DNA from: Granulicella arctica
GTDB taxonomy: Bacteria; Acidobacteriota; Terriglobia; Terriglobales; Acidobacteriaceae
NCBI RefSeq assembly: GCF_013410065.1
Contig: NZ_JACCCW010000001.1
Span: 1,483,187-1,547,186 of the forward strand
Length of the DNA: 64,000 nt
Reading direction: 5' to 3'
Shown: in pieces, positions 8,957 through 17,173 of the stretch
Position numbering within the stretch: position 1 is the stretch's first letter
Layout of the letters: every line of letters starts with the position of its first letter
Notes under the pieces: model-generated
Seen by the model: the letters and a program-made list of their open reading frames with translations, nothing else
The model's database searches: none
What the model was told of the DNA's origin: nothing
Position numbers and translations under genes: made by a program

Positions 8957-11113
8957 CTACCGCTCTTCGATGATCGCCAGGTCCCATGGCGCAAGTGTAA
9001 TCGACTGTTGCGCTGCGACCTCATGACCTGTCAGCAGATCTGTTCCCGCTGCGCGAGCGTAGTGGAATGTCTGGACTGTGCCGGAGTAGTTCAGATAGTA
9101 GTGCAGCGCCTTGCCCATTCCATTCGTGCCGTCTTTCTCACGCACGGGGGCGGGCAGTTCCTGTGTGCTATTCAATAGATGCGCCTGGTTCAAGACATCC
9201 AGTACGACTGCCTTCTGCGCCTCGCTTGAGAGATAGGTCCCCTCATAGGTTAGCGTTCCTGCCCCGTATTCATTGCGTGTGATGGCGGGCCATCTTCCGA
9301 AGAACGGATGATCGTATGTGGCCAGCGCCTTCGCGTGTTCAGGCAGCAGGAACTCGGCCCAGTACATTGCCGCGCCGCTCCCTGCATCTTTCAAGATCCC
9401 TCCCTGTAAGGTCAGGGGTTTTTCGAGATTGGAGAATTCCTGATAGCTGAAGCCTGCTGCCTCGCGGAGTGGCCCTGGTGCTCGTACTGCGCGCACGGCA
9501 GAGTTTTCGTTGGCGAAGCCGCTCTTGAAGGTCATGAGAACGTGGCCGCCATTCTTGACGTAGTCCGAGATTTTCTGGAGGAGAGCGTCGTCGGCGATGT
9601 AGAGCGGCGGGATCACAATCAGCTTGTAGTGGTTGAAGTCGGGATCTTCGGGAAAGATAAAGTCGGTTCCTACGTTTGCTTCATAGAAGGCTCGGTGGAG
9701 TTGATCGACGAGGCTTTTGTAATCTGCGAGGGATCTGCCCATCTGCCATTGTCCCGTGCGTTCGAGTGCGAAGGGCATGAAGTCCAGAGCGTTTGCGGAG
9801 TCCACGCTGTAGAGGATTGCGACGTCGTTCTTGATCTTCAGATTGACCAGATGTGGGCCGATTTTTTGTAGCTCATGTGCAGTGCGCGATACCTCCGCAT
9901 AGGCGCGGTTCGGCTCGAGATCATGCGAGAGTACGCCCTTCCAGTAGGTTTCCTGGCCTGAAGGGATGGATGCCCAGTGCCAGTACTCCACCATGTTCGC
10001 GCCACTGGAGAGGTGCGTGTACACGTCGAGTCTCAACTGGCCATCGTAGGGCGGATACTGATATGCCGATGACCAGTCGGTGGTCTGCGCGTTCGTTTCG
10101 GTGACTAGAAAATTTGTGTGCTTCAACGAGCGTGTGTAATCGCCTTGCTCTGCTTGTGATTGTCCGTCGAAGTGGTCCTGTGTGCCGTGATAAGGATTGT
10201 TTGCGGCGATGTCCAATGATTTTGAAATTTCGAATTCATTCACATCCCGCCGCATTGAACCACCGAAGTCCTGGGTGACGAACTGTCCTGGCCCGCGATA
10301 CTCGCGCACCAGCGCGGCCTGCCAGTTCAGGTAGTCGGTCACGCGCATCTGCTCCCAGCGGGTCCACTCCAATTTGTAACCGGTGCTGATTGTGCCGTCG
10401 CGGGTCGGCATATTCTCCCAGCCGTTCACGTCCTGGCCCCAGTAGTTCAATCCCCATGCCTTGTTGAGTGCGTCGGTCGTTCCGAATTTCTGCTTCAGGT
10501 GGTTGACGAAGCCTATGAATACATCCTGATTCGCTGCGCCATACGAGGATGTCTCGTTGTCGATCTGCCATCCGATTACGTTGGGGTTGTCTTTGTAGTG
10601 CTCGACCATGTTTCGGATCAGGCGCTGTGCGTAGAATCGGAACGCCGGGCTATCCGTGTCCATGTTCTGGCGCATTCCATACGATGTCTCGCCGCCGTGT
10701 AAAGGGCGTGCCAGAATTTCGGGGTGCTCGCGATACATCCACGTCGGAATGGAGTACGTCGGCGTTCCCATGATGACTTTGATACCGGCTTTACCCATGG
10801 CATCGACGACGCGGTCCATCCAGGCGTACTCGAACTTGCCGTCCTCGGGCTCCCATAGGCTCCATGTTGACTCGCCCATTCGCACTACGGTCAGGCCAGC
10901 TGCCTTCATGAGGGCAATGTCTTTGTCGAGTCGCTCGGAGGGCATGTACTCGTGGTAGTACGCTGCGCCGTACAGGACATCCGTCATGGTTCCAGGCTGC
11001 GCCGGCTTCGAAGGGTTCGGGTGTTGTGCCTGGGCAGGTGCAATCTGCACGCAGCTAGCGGCGAGTGCGCAGGTGCATAGTAGCGAAGTCATCATGCGAG
11101 AGAGAGCGTGCAT
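8957..11113 (-). CDS. GH42 beta-galactosidase, exported
   Basis: About 718 residues. GH42 retaining beta-galactosidase acting on beta-galactosides such as galactan fragments. Signal peptide in the first 30 residues. The A-domain TIM barrel has GWQIDNE (acid/base Glu about 187) and LVTETNAQ (nucleophile Glu about 339), followed by the trimerisation domain (VIPPLYIADD, GGHVLMTFKSG) and the C-terminal beta domain. ATG 11113 is preferred because GAGG lies 8 nt upstream; ATG 11119 has only 2 nt. Second gene of the GH35-GH42-TPR-phosphatase-fold-unknown operon. The signal peptide is notable, as many GH42 enzymes are cytoplasmic. Confidence 0.93.
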   Translation of the reverse strand: MHALSRMMTSLLCTCALAASCVQIAPAQAQHPNPSKPAQPGTMTDVLYGAAYYHEYMPSERLDKDIALMKAAGLTVVRMGESTWSLWEPEDGKFEYAWMDRVVDAMGKAGIKVIMGTPTYSIPTWMYREHPEILARPLHGGETSYGMRQNMDTDSPAFRFYAQRLIRNMVEHYKDNPNVIGWQIDNETSSYGAANQDVFIGFVNHLKQKFGTTDALNKAWGLNYWGQDVNGWENMPTRDGTISTGYKLEWTRWEQMRVTDYLNWQAALVREYRGPGQFVTQDFGGSMRRDVNEFEISKSLDIAANNPYHGTQDHFDGQSQAEQGDYTRSLKHTNFLVTETNAQTTDWSSAYQYPPYDGQLRLDVYTHLSSGANMVEYWHWASIPSGQETYWKGVLSHDLEPNRAYAEVSRTAHELQKIGPHLVNLKIKNDVAILYSVDSANALDFMPFALERTGQWQMGRSLADYKSLVDQLHRAFYEANVGTDFIFPEDPDFNHYKLIVIPPLYIADDALLQKISDYVKNGGHVLMTFKSGFANENSAVRAVRAPGPLREAAGFSYQEFSNLEKPLTLQGGILKDAGSGAAMYWAEFLLPEHAKALATYDHPFFGRWPAITRNEYGAGTLTYEGTYLSSEAQKAVVLDVLNQAHLLNSTQELPAPVREKDGTNGMGKALHYYLNYSGTVQTFHYARAAGTDLLTGHEVAAQQSITLAPWDLAIIEER

Positions 11114-11176
11114 CGTCATTGCCTCGTTCTGGAAGCTGTGCGGGAGCGAGCAGCTTCTTGGTTATATGCCACTGAA

Positions 11177-12832
11177 TTAGTTACGATCTTCCGCGCTCTT
11201 TTCGTGGAGTGGAAGCGTATGCAGGCGAATCCGGATAACGCTGGTATTGTGCTCTTTGAAGTTCAGCCCACGGTCTGTCTGATCTCCATTCCAGATGCGT
11301 GCTGTCTGCCATGTGCCGTGGATGTACTGTCCTTCGTCGGCTTGCAGGATCTCGATCTGTTTGTCTTGCATACTGTGCGATGTGGGAGGGGCTAGCTGAA
11401 AGCTTACGCTTGCATCGAAGCCGGTGACGAGAAACTCGTATGGTCCAAGCTGTGCGACCATGGCGCGGCCTTGTTGATCGGCAGTGCCTGGGGGCTCCTC
11501 TCCGTCGCGCTGCGGAAAGCCGAAGGACACGATGGCATTCACATCGCCGAAGTGCAGGGTTTGTCGCGCCGCTCCTTTTTCCTCGACGGTTGTTTGTACC
11601 TTTCCTTCGAAGTTGAGACGTGCAATCTCTTCTGTCATGGGGGCGAAGAGAGCGAAGTTATCCGCCATGCTGAAGGGGATCGTTCGGTCGGAGATTGTCC
11701 AATTTGTGTAGTCCACGCCGAAGGGAGAGAAGCCAATCGCGCCGCGGCCCAGAGCGTAAAAGAAGTATCGGCCAAAGGTTTTGCCGAGGCCCGTCTCCGG
11801 AATGAATATGGGATTGTCGTCCCGGTGGTATGCGGAGAGTACGTCGCGAAAGAGGGCAGCATCGCTGGAGTAAAAGTCCGGTGCCAGGACATCGATCGAA
11901 GGAGCAGCGGCCTTCCATATTGCTATGTTGCCCTGCTGCGGTCCGCCACTGGGGTACTCCTGTCCGGCGCTTGCATGGTCTCGATTTTCCAGCGCGTGTA
12001 CTGGATAGGTGATCCACACATTGCAGTACATTGGCACGGCGTGTTCAGACTTACCTGCCTGTGCGACTTCGTTGATGTACTTTGCTGTCGAGTAGGCGGC
12101 GAATCGTTCGTCGGCGTCGGCACCGAATACTTGAGACCAGGTTCCACTGGACAGGTGCAAGGCTTTGGTGAGCGAAGAGGGGACCTGTTCTGCAAACTCT
12201 TTGTTGGCCGCTGCTGAGTAATCCCGAACCGCGCCGACCGATCCGGATTCATTCTCTACCTGAATCATGATGACTGTGTGTTGTGTCGCGTCGATCTGAT
12301 GGACGTGCTGCATCAGCGCGGAGAAGGCATGCTTGTCGGCTTCGAGATTGTTCGTGGAGTTCGGCGACATGACATCGAGAAGCTTGCCGTAGGCGTTTAC
12401 TTCGCGCGGATATTTTTGCGGGTCGCTCTTGATCCACTCCGGAACGTAGTGCGCCTGTCCGTTCTTCCATGTGCCGAACCAGAGGATGACCAGTCGCAGG
12501 CCGTGTTCGCGTGCTCCGTTTACAAGCAGGTCTACGTTGCTGAAGTCGAACTTGCCTTGCGCTGGCTCCATCTGTTCCCAGTAGACCGGAGCCTCTACTG
12601 TATTGACGTGCATCGCCTGGAGTGCGGGCCAGACATCCGGCAGGCTGCTTGCCCATGAGCTTGAGTTGTTGATCTGCGATCCAAGCATGAGAAAAGGTTT
12701 TCCATCGACCATCATGGCAAAGTGGCCGTCCCTTTTGTCGATGTGAGGGGACGTGCTCGGTGCGTCCTGAGCAGCGAGGGTGCCTGTGAGCAGGCAGATC
12801 AGGAGAAACAGAGCTACGGTATGGCCCTTCAT
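11177..12832 (-). CDS. GH35 beta-galactosidase with DUF5597-like C-terminal domain, exported
   Basis: About 551 residues. The TIM barrel matches the proteobacterial/acidobacterial GH35 branch: MIQVENESG (acid/base Glu about 193) and FIPETGLG (nucleophile Glu about 346), with LVILWFGTWKNG and YVPEWIKSD before them. The C-terminal 150 residues form a beta domain like DUF5597. Predicted to remove terminal beta-galactose in the periplasm. The frame is open to 12943 but the signal peptide (VALFLLICLLTGTLAAQ) follows the ATG at 12832, so that start is used. First gene of the leftward operon; the approximately 630-bp gap to the TonB receptor must hold its promoter. Confidence 0.9.
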   Translation of the reverse strand: MKGHTVALFLLICLLTGTLAAQDAPSTSPHIDKRDGHFAMMVDGKPFLMLGSQINNSSSWASSLPDVWPALQAMHVNTVEAPVYWEQMEPAQGKFDFSNVDLLVNGAREHGLRLVILWFGTWKNGQAHYVPEWIKSDPQKYPREVNAYGKLLDVMSPNSTNNLEADKHAFSALMQHVHQIDATQHTVIMIQVENESGSVGAVRDYSAAANKEFAEQVPSSLTKALHLSSGTWSQVFGADADERFAAYSTAKYINEVAQAGKSEHAVPMYCNVWITYPVHALENRDHASAGQEYPSGGPQQGNIAIWKAAAPSIDVLAPDFYSSDAALFRDVLSAYHRDDNPIFIPETGLGKTFGRYFFYALGRGAIGFSPFGVDYTNWTISDRTIPFSMADNFALFAPMTEEIARLNFEGKVQTTVEEKGAARQTLHFGDVNAIVSFGFPQRDGEEPPGTADQQGRAMVAQLGPYEFLVTGFDASVSFQLAPPTSHSMQDKQIEILQADEGQYIHGTWQTARIWNGDQTDRGLNFKEHNTSVIRIRLHTLPLHEKSAEDRN

Positions 12833-13466
12833 GGATTTGATCCCAGTCGATACACGCTTGAGTCGTGTGTCAGTCACTCTACTATGCGCCCGGTCTGCGG
12901 GACAATCGTGCTTGTCCGGTACCGCTTCCGTAATGCTTTGCATTGCCGTCTCCTAAGATTTAGAGGATGTTTCCTATGCTTCGTAGATTGCTATGACAAC
13001 TCAATCCATCTGCTTCGTTGAAGGACCATTTGAACACGTTTACATCGACTCCGATGAATGCGCTTACACCTGTTGATGAACTCGATTACATCGGTAATCT
13101 GTCGGAGGGAGTTGAATGACGATAAACGCACACTTCGTGCGAATAGTGCGAAAATAGCCAATAAATCCCCCTCTATTTGGACGTTGTCGGCGGCTTTTCG
13201 CGGTGAATGTGGAGGGGACTTATTTGTCATTAAAAAGGCCCTAAAAAAATGCCTTGACAATAACTCCCCATCTTTGACACTCTTCGGGTGCTCATAAAGC
13301 AGTCCGTTGGCGGTGTTGAACGCTTTTCCACTTCAAGTAGAGGCTGAGCTACTCGAAGCGCGTCGGCAGGCACAACGTGCGACCCACCCGCTTAAAAGCG
13401 AAGGTCGCTTCGACTTAGTAAATCGAAATCAGCCGGTACGTTTTTTTGGGATGGAGAACAAGGATT
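12833..13466. other. Divergent promoter region between GH35 operon and TonB receptor
   Basis: 634 bp without a convincing gene. A TTGACA hexamer at 13254-13259 is followed at 16-bp spacing by only a weak -10 (GACACT), a tentative promoter for the receptor. A short hairpin (AAGCGA/TCGCTT, 13396-13410) lies in the receptor leader. AT-rich around 13,140-13,260. No regulator gene is nearby and no strong operator was identified. Confidence 0.45.
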
Positions 13467-16400
13467 ATGCGATCAATTTCTTACGGCAGGAGTGCGCGCC
13501 ATCTCGGCGCTCTGTTTTTCACACTCGTCTTGATATTCAACATTGCCGGTGGCCGAGCCTTCGGACAGGCTGACCAGGGCGCAATCACGGGGCTTGTGCA
13601 GGATTCAACGGGTGCGGTTGTTCCGAACGCCCAGGTGACCCTCACCAGCACGGATACTGGGCTTGTGCTCCAGGGGCAGACCGATTCCAGCGGCAACTAT
13701 GTTTTTTCGCCGGTCAAGATTGGCAACTATAAGGTTACGGTTACCGCTCCTGGCTTCTCGACGACGACGCAAGAGAACATCACGCTTCACGTGCAGGATC
13801 ACGCTGCCGTCAATATCGAGCTGAAGACCGGTGCCGAGAACACCACCGTTACTGTAACCACCGCACCTCCGCTACTACAGACGCAGGAAGGTTCGACCGG
13901 CCAGGTCATCGAGGCCAAGACTATCAACGAGACGCCGCTCAATGGCCGCAACTGGATCTTCATTGCGCAGCTCACCGCCGGCGTTGCTCCTGCCAACGGA
14001 GCTCGCGGGCAGGGCAAAGGCGACTTCAACGCCAACGGCCAGCGCGCTGAGCAGAACAACTACATCATGGACGGCGTCGACAACAACGTGAACGTCGTCG
14101 ACTTCTTCAACGGTGCCAGCTATGTTGTGCGTCCTCCACCGGATGCGCTGGCTGAGTTCAAGGTGCAGACTGGCGCTTACAGCTCTGAGTTCGGCCACTC
14201 GGCCGGTGCTGTTGTTAACGCCAGCATCAAGTCGGGCAGCAATCAGATACATGGCTCTGTCTGGGAATACCTCCGCAACGATGCCTTCGACGTCCGTGAG
14301 TTCTTCCAGGGCTCTTCGCCCATCGCCAAGTACCGCCAGAACCAGTTCGGCGCGACCCTGGGTTTCCCGATTATTAAGAACAAGCTTTTCTTCTTCGGTG
14401 ACGTTGAGGCCGACCGCATTATCTTCGGCGAAACTCACTCTGGTCTACAGGTTCCCACTGCCAGGGAGCGCGTCGGCGACTTCGGCGAACTGTTGAACAA
14501 ATCTCTCGTCAGCGGCGGTAATACGATCCAGCTCTATGACCCCACTAAGCCGAACGGCTCTACACCACTCCCCACCAACGATCTGCGGACAGTCGGAACT
14601 CTCAACCCGGTCGCGCTGAATCTTCTCAGCCTCTTCCCGTTGCCTAATATTGGTGTTGCGAATCAGACCTACGCCAACTACACCAGCCAGACCGATACGA
14701 TCGACAATACCTTCCAGTGGGATACCCGCATGGACTGGAATATCAGCTCCAAGGATCAGGCCTTCGGTCGGTATAGCTACAACCATGAGCCTTCTACCCA
14801 CCCCGCTTCTCTTGGCTCTGTCCTTGATGGTGGCGGCTTTGGCGATACCGGTCAGCTCGTCAGCCTGGGAGAAAACTTCGCAGGTAGCGAGACTCACGTC
14901 TTTACGCCGACACTGACCAACGAATTCCGTTTTGGCTACAACTACGGCCACTACGCGGGTCTGCATGAAAACGCCAACAACACCTCCCTTGCCTCCAGCC
15001 TTGGTCTTGGCGGCGTTCCGACTGCGCAGAACAACAGCGGTCTGCCTTACTTCAATGTCGGTGGAGTGTCGAGTTTTGGTTCACCGCAGTTTTATGCAAC
15101 GAACGAGTATGAGAACGTCTACCAGATTCTGGACAATGTCACGAAGGTTGTCGGCAACCATACCCTCAAGGGTGGCGTAGATATTCAGCGTATCCGCTTC
15201 TCCACCTCTCAGCCCACGGAGCCGCGCGGCACCTACAACTTTACTGGTGTCTATACCAGCCAGGTGGGCACGGCCAACACTGGTTACGGTATTGCCGATA
15301 TGTTAGTCGACAAGATGAACAGCGCGGCCATCTCCAATGTCTTTACCTCGGATGATGTGCGCTTCAATCGCGCGGGCTATATCCAGGATGACTGGAAGGC
15401 CAGCCAGCGCCTCACTGTGAACTATGGTGTCCGTTATGACTACTCCACGCCATACCTGGAGCGTCACGACAACCAGGCTGCCTTCGTTCCTACCAGTGCT
15501 TTCGTTGCCGGCAACAGCACCGGGCTCTATCTCATCCCCAAGAGCAAGCAGGGCAACATCACGCTTCCTACGAAGTTCCTCAACTTGTTGAGCGAGGACC
15601 ACATCACCCTTCAATACACAGACAATCGCTACCTGGTCAATCCGCAGAAGAGCAACTTTGCGCCGCGTGCTGGCTTTGCCTTCAAGGCTACCGAAAAGGC
15701 TGTCATTCATGGCGGTTACGGCATCTTCTTCGGTGGATTAGAGAGCACTGGCTACTATCCCAACTTCGGCGAAAACTTTCCCTTCGAGTTTGACTCGTCC
15801 TACAGCGCGGCAACCTGCGTTGTAGGTACAACGTGCGCTACCAATGGTTACACGCTTGAGAGTGGTCTTCCCCAGAAGATCACGTCTCCGAGCCAGCCGA
15901 CGTTGCGCGGCGGCGAAGCAAACGTCCGTACCCCTTACAGCGAGCAGTACAACCTGACCGTGGAGTACGGTCTCAGCAATACGATGGTCGCGTCTGTTGG
16001 CTTCGTCGGAGCAGTCTCTCGTCACCTACAGTTTTTCCCCAACCCGAACGGCCAGACGGCCCTGACGCCAAACGGCTTTAGCGGTTATACCGATGTGAAT
16101 GGTGACAAGACTGACCCTTTCCAACCGTTCCCGCACTTCAATGGGTTCTCCTACACCGCATATGACGGAGCGTCCAACTACAACTCGCTACAGGGCAAGG
16201 TGGAGAAGCGACTCTCGGATGGTCTCAGCTTCCTCACCACTTACACCTGGTCTCACTCGCTTGACAATGCGGATACTCCGCTTGGCACGACTGGCGACGA
16301 AGGTACCAGGAGCATCAATATTCTTGGCCTGGCGGCGGACTATGGTCCTTCCGGTTTCGATGTTCGCCAGCGCTTTACACTCAACGGCAATTATGAGTTG

Positions 16401-17072
16401 CCTGTGGGCCATGGAAAGAAGTATTTGAACCATGGTGGTCTGCTGGACTATGTTGTCGGCGGATGGTCGAGCAGCTTCGTGTTCCGTGCTCAGACGGGCC
16501 AGCCCATCAGCATTGCCCCGAATAGCTATACCGTCAAAAACACCGCGGGAGTCGTAACTTCGTCTTACGTCGCTGTTTCCGGAGCGACCATCAACGCGGT
16601 TCGTATCGGTAATCCGTTCAAAGCTGGTGGATCGCCGAACTCCACGAACCCCACCGTTACATGTCCCACCAAGGTCCGCACGGTCGAAAACTGGTATAAC
16701 CCATGCGCGTTTGCGAATCCTAAGTCGGACGACATCGGCTACACCACTGGCACATACTCCGATGGCACCCTTATACCGAACTCTGTCTCGGGGGGGGCTG
16801 CGTTGGCTTACGTCGGCTCCAATCGTGGCACGGCTTACGGTCCGGGATATGTGCGCCTCGATGGTTCGCTGTTCAAATCGTTCACGACCTTCCGTGAGCA
16901 GAGCCTTCAGTTCCGTGCGGATATCTTCAACTCTCTCAATACACCTGGTTACGGAAACCCCAGCACTACGAATATCTCTTCCAGTGGTGGGCAGATCACC
17001 GGCGCCCGTACCTTCCAGAGCAACACTCCGGACTCGCGTTTCTTCCAGTTCGCTTTGAAGTACTCCTTCTAA
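13467..17072 (+). CDS. Oar-like TonB-dependent receptor (carboxypeptidase-regulatory-like N-domain)
   Basis: About 1,201 residues; outer-membrane transporter for large nutrients, probably oligosaccharides given the flanking glycoside hydrolases. Signal peptide to AFGQA, then a CarboxypepD_reg-like beta-sandwich (QGAITGLVQDSTGAVVPNAQ), a plug domain (LNGRNW, YIMDGVDNN, EFKVQTGAYSSEFG) and a long beta-barrel ending in aromatic FFQFALKYSF, the outer-membrane targeting end. This is the architecture of the expanded acidobacterial Oar-like family. ATG 13467 chosen; a TTG at 13446 would add 7 residues. A terminator follows. GH35/GH42 diverge upstream and GH2 converges downstream. Confidence 0.92.
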   Translation: MRSISYGRSARHLGALFFTLVLIFNIAGGRAFGQADQGAITGLVQDSTGAVVPNAQVTLTSTDTGLVLQGQTDSSGNYVFSPVKIGNYKVTVTAPGFSTTTQENITLHVQDHAAVNIELKTGAENTTVTVTTAPPLLQTQEGSTGQVIEAKTINETPLNGRNWIFIAQLTAGVAPANGARGQGKGDFNANGQRAEQNNYIMDGVDNNVNVVDFFNGASYVVRPPPDALAEFKVQTGAYSSEFGHSAGAVVNASIKSGSNQIHGSVWEYLRNDAFDVREFFQGSSPIAKYRQNQFGATLGFPIIKNKLFFFGDVEADRIIFGETHSGLQVPTARERVGDFGELLNKSLVSGGNTIQLYDPTKPNGSTPLPTNDLRTVGTLNPVALNLLSLFPLPNIGVANQTYANYTSQTDTIDNTFQWDTRMDWNISSKDQAFGRYSYNHEPSTHPASLGSVLDGGGFGDTGQLVSLGENFAGSETHVFTPTLTNEFRFGYNYGHYAGLHENANNTSLASSLGLGGVPTAQNNSGLPYFNVGGVSSFGSPQFYATNEYENVYQILDNVTKVVGNHTLKGGVDIQRIRFSTSQPTEPRGTYNFTGVYTSQVGTANTGYGIADMLVDKMNSAAISNVFTSDDVRFNRAGYIQDDWKASQRLTVNYGVRYDYSTPYLERHDNQAAFVPTSAFVAGNSTGLYLIPKSKQGNITLPTKFLNLLSEDHITLQYTDNRYLVNPQKSNFAPRAGFAFKATEKAVIHGGYGIFFGGLESTGYYPNFGENFPFEFDSSYSAATCVVGTTCATNGYTLESGLPQKITSPSQPTLRGGEANVRTPYSEQYNLTVEYGLSNTMVASVGFVGAVSRHLQFFPNPNGQTALTPNGFSGYTDVNGDKTDPFQPFPHFNGFSYTAYDGASNYNSLQGKVEKRLSDGLSFLTTYTWSHSLDNADTPLGTTGDEGTRSINILGLAADYGPSGFDVRQRFTLNGNYELPVGHGKKYLNHGGLLDYVVGGWSSSFVFRAQTGQPISIAPNSYTVKNTAGVVTSSYVAVSGATINAVRIGNPFKAGGSPNSTNPTVTCPTKVRTVENWYNPCAFANPKSDDIGYTTGTYSDGTLIPNSVSGGAALAYVGSNRGTAYGPGYVRLDGSLFKSFTTFREQSLQFRADIFNSLNTPGYGNPSTTNISSSGGQITGARTFQSNTPDSRFFQFALKYSF

Positions 17073-17090
17073 GGGAACCCTCCTCTAACC

Positions 17091-17123
17091 AAAAAGGCAG
17101 GCGCTTTGTGCGCCTGCCTTTTT
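17091..17123. terminator. Bidirectional intrinsic terminator
   Basis: 14-bp perfect stem (17091-17104 with 17110-17123), 5-nt loop, A5 before and T5 after. It separates the rightward receptor gene from the leftward GH2 gene. Confidence 0.93.
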
Positions 17124-17173
17124 GCTTTGCTCTTGATAGAGAAGACGGACCCCAGGTCGCTGGATCTAACGAC

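Noticed and set aside
12991..13260. 89-codon minus-strand frame between GH35 and the TonB receptor
   Set aside because: No ribosome binding site or recognisable domain, and it lies in the AT-rich promoter region.
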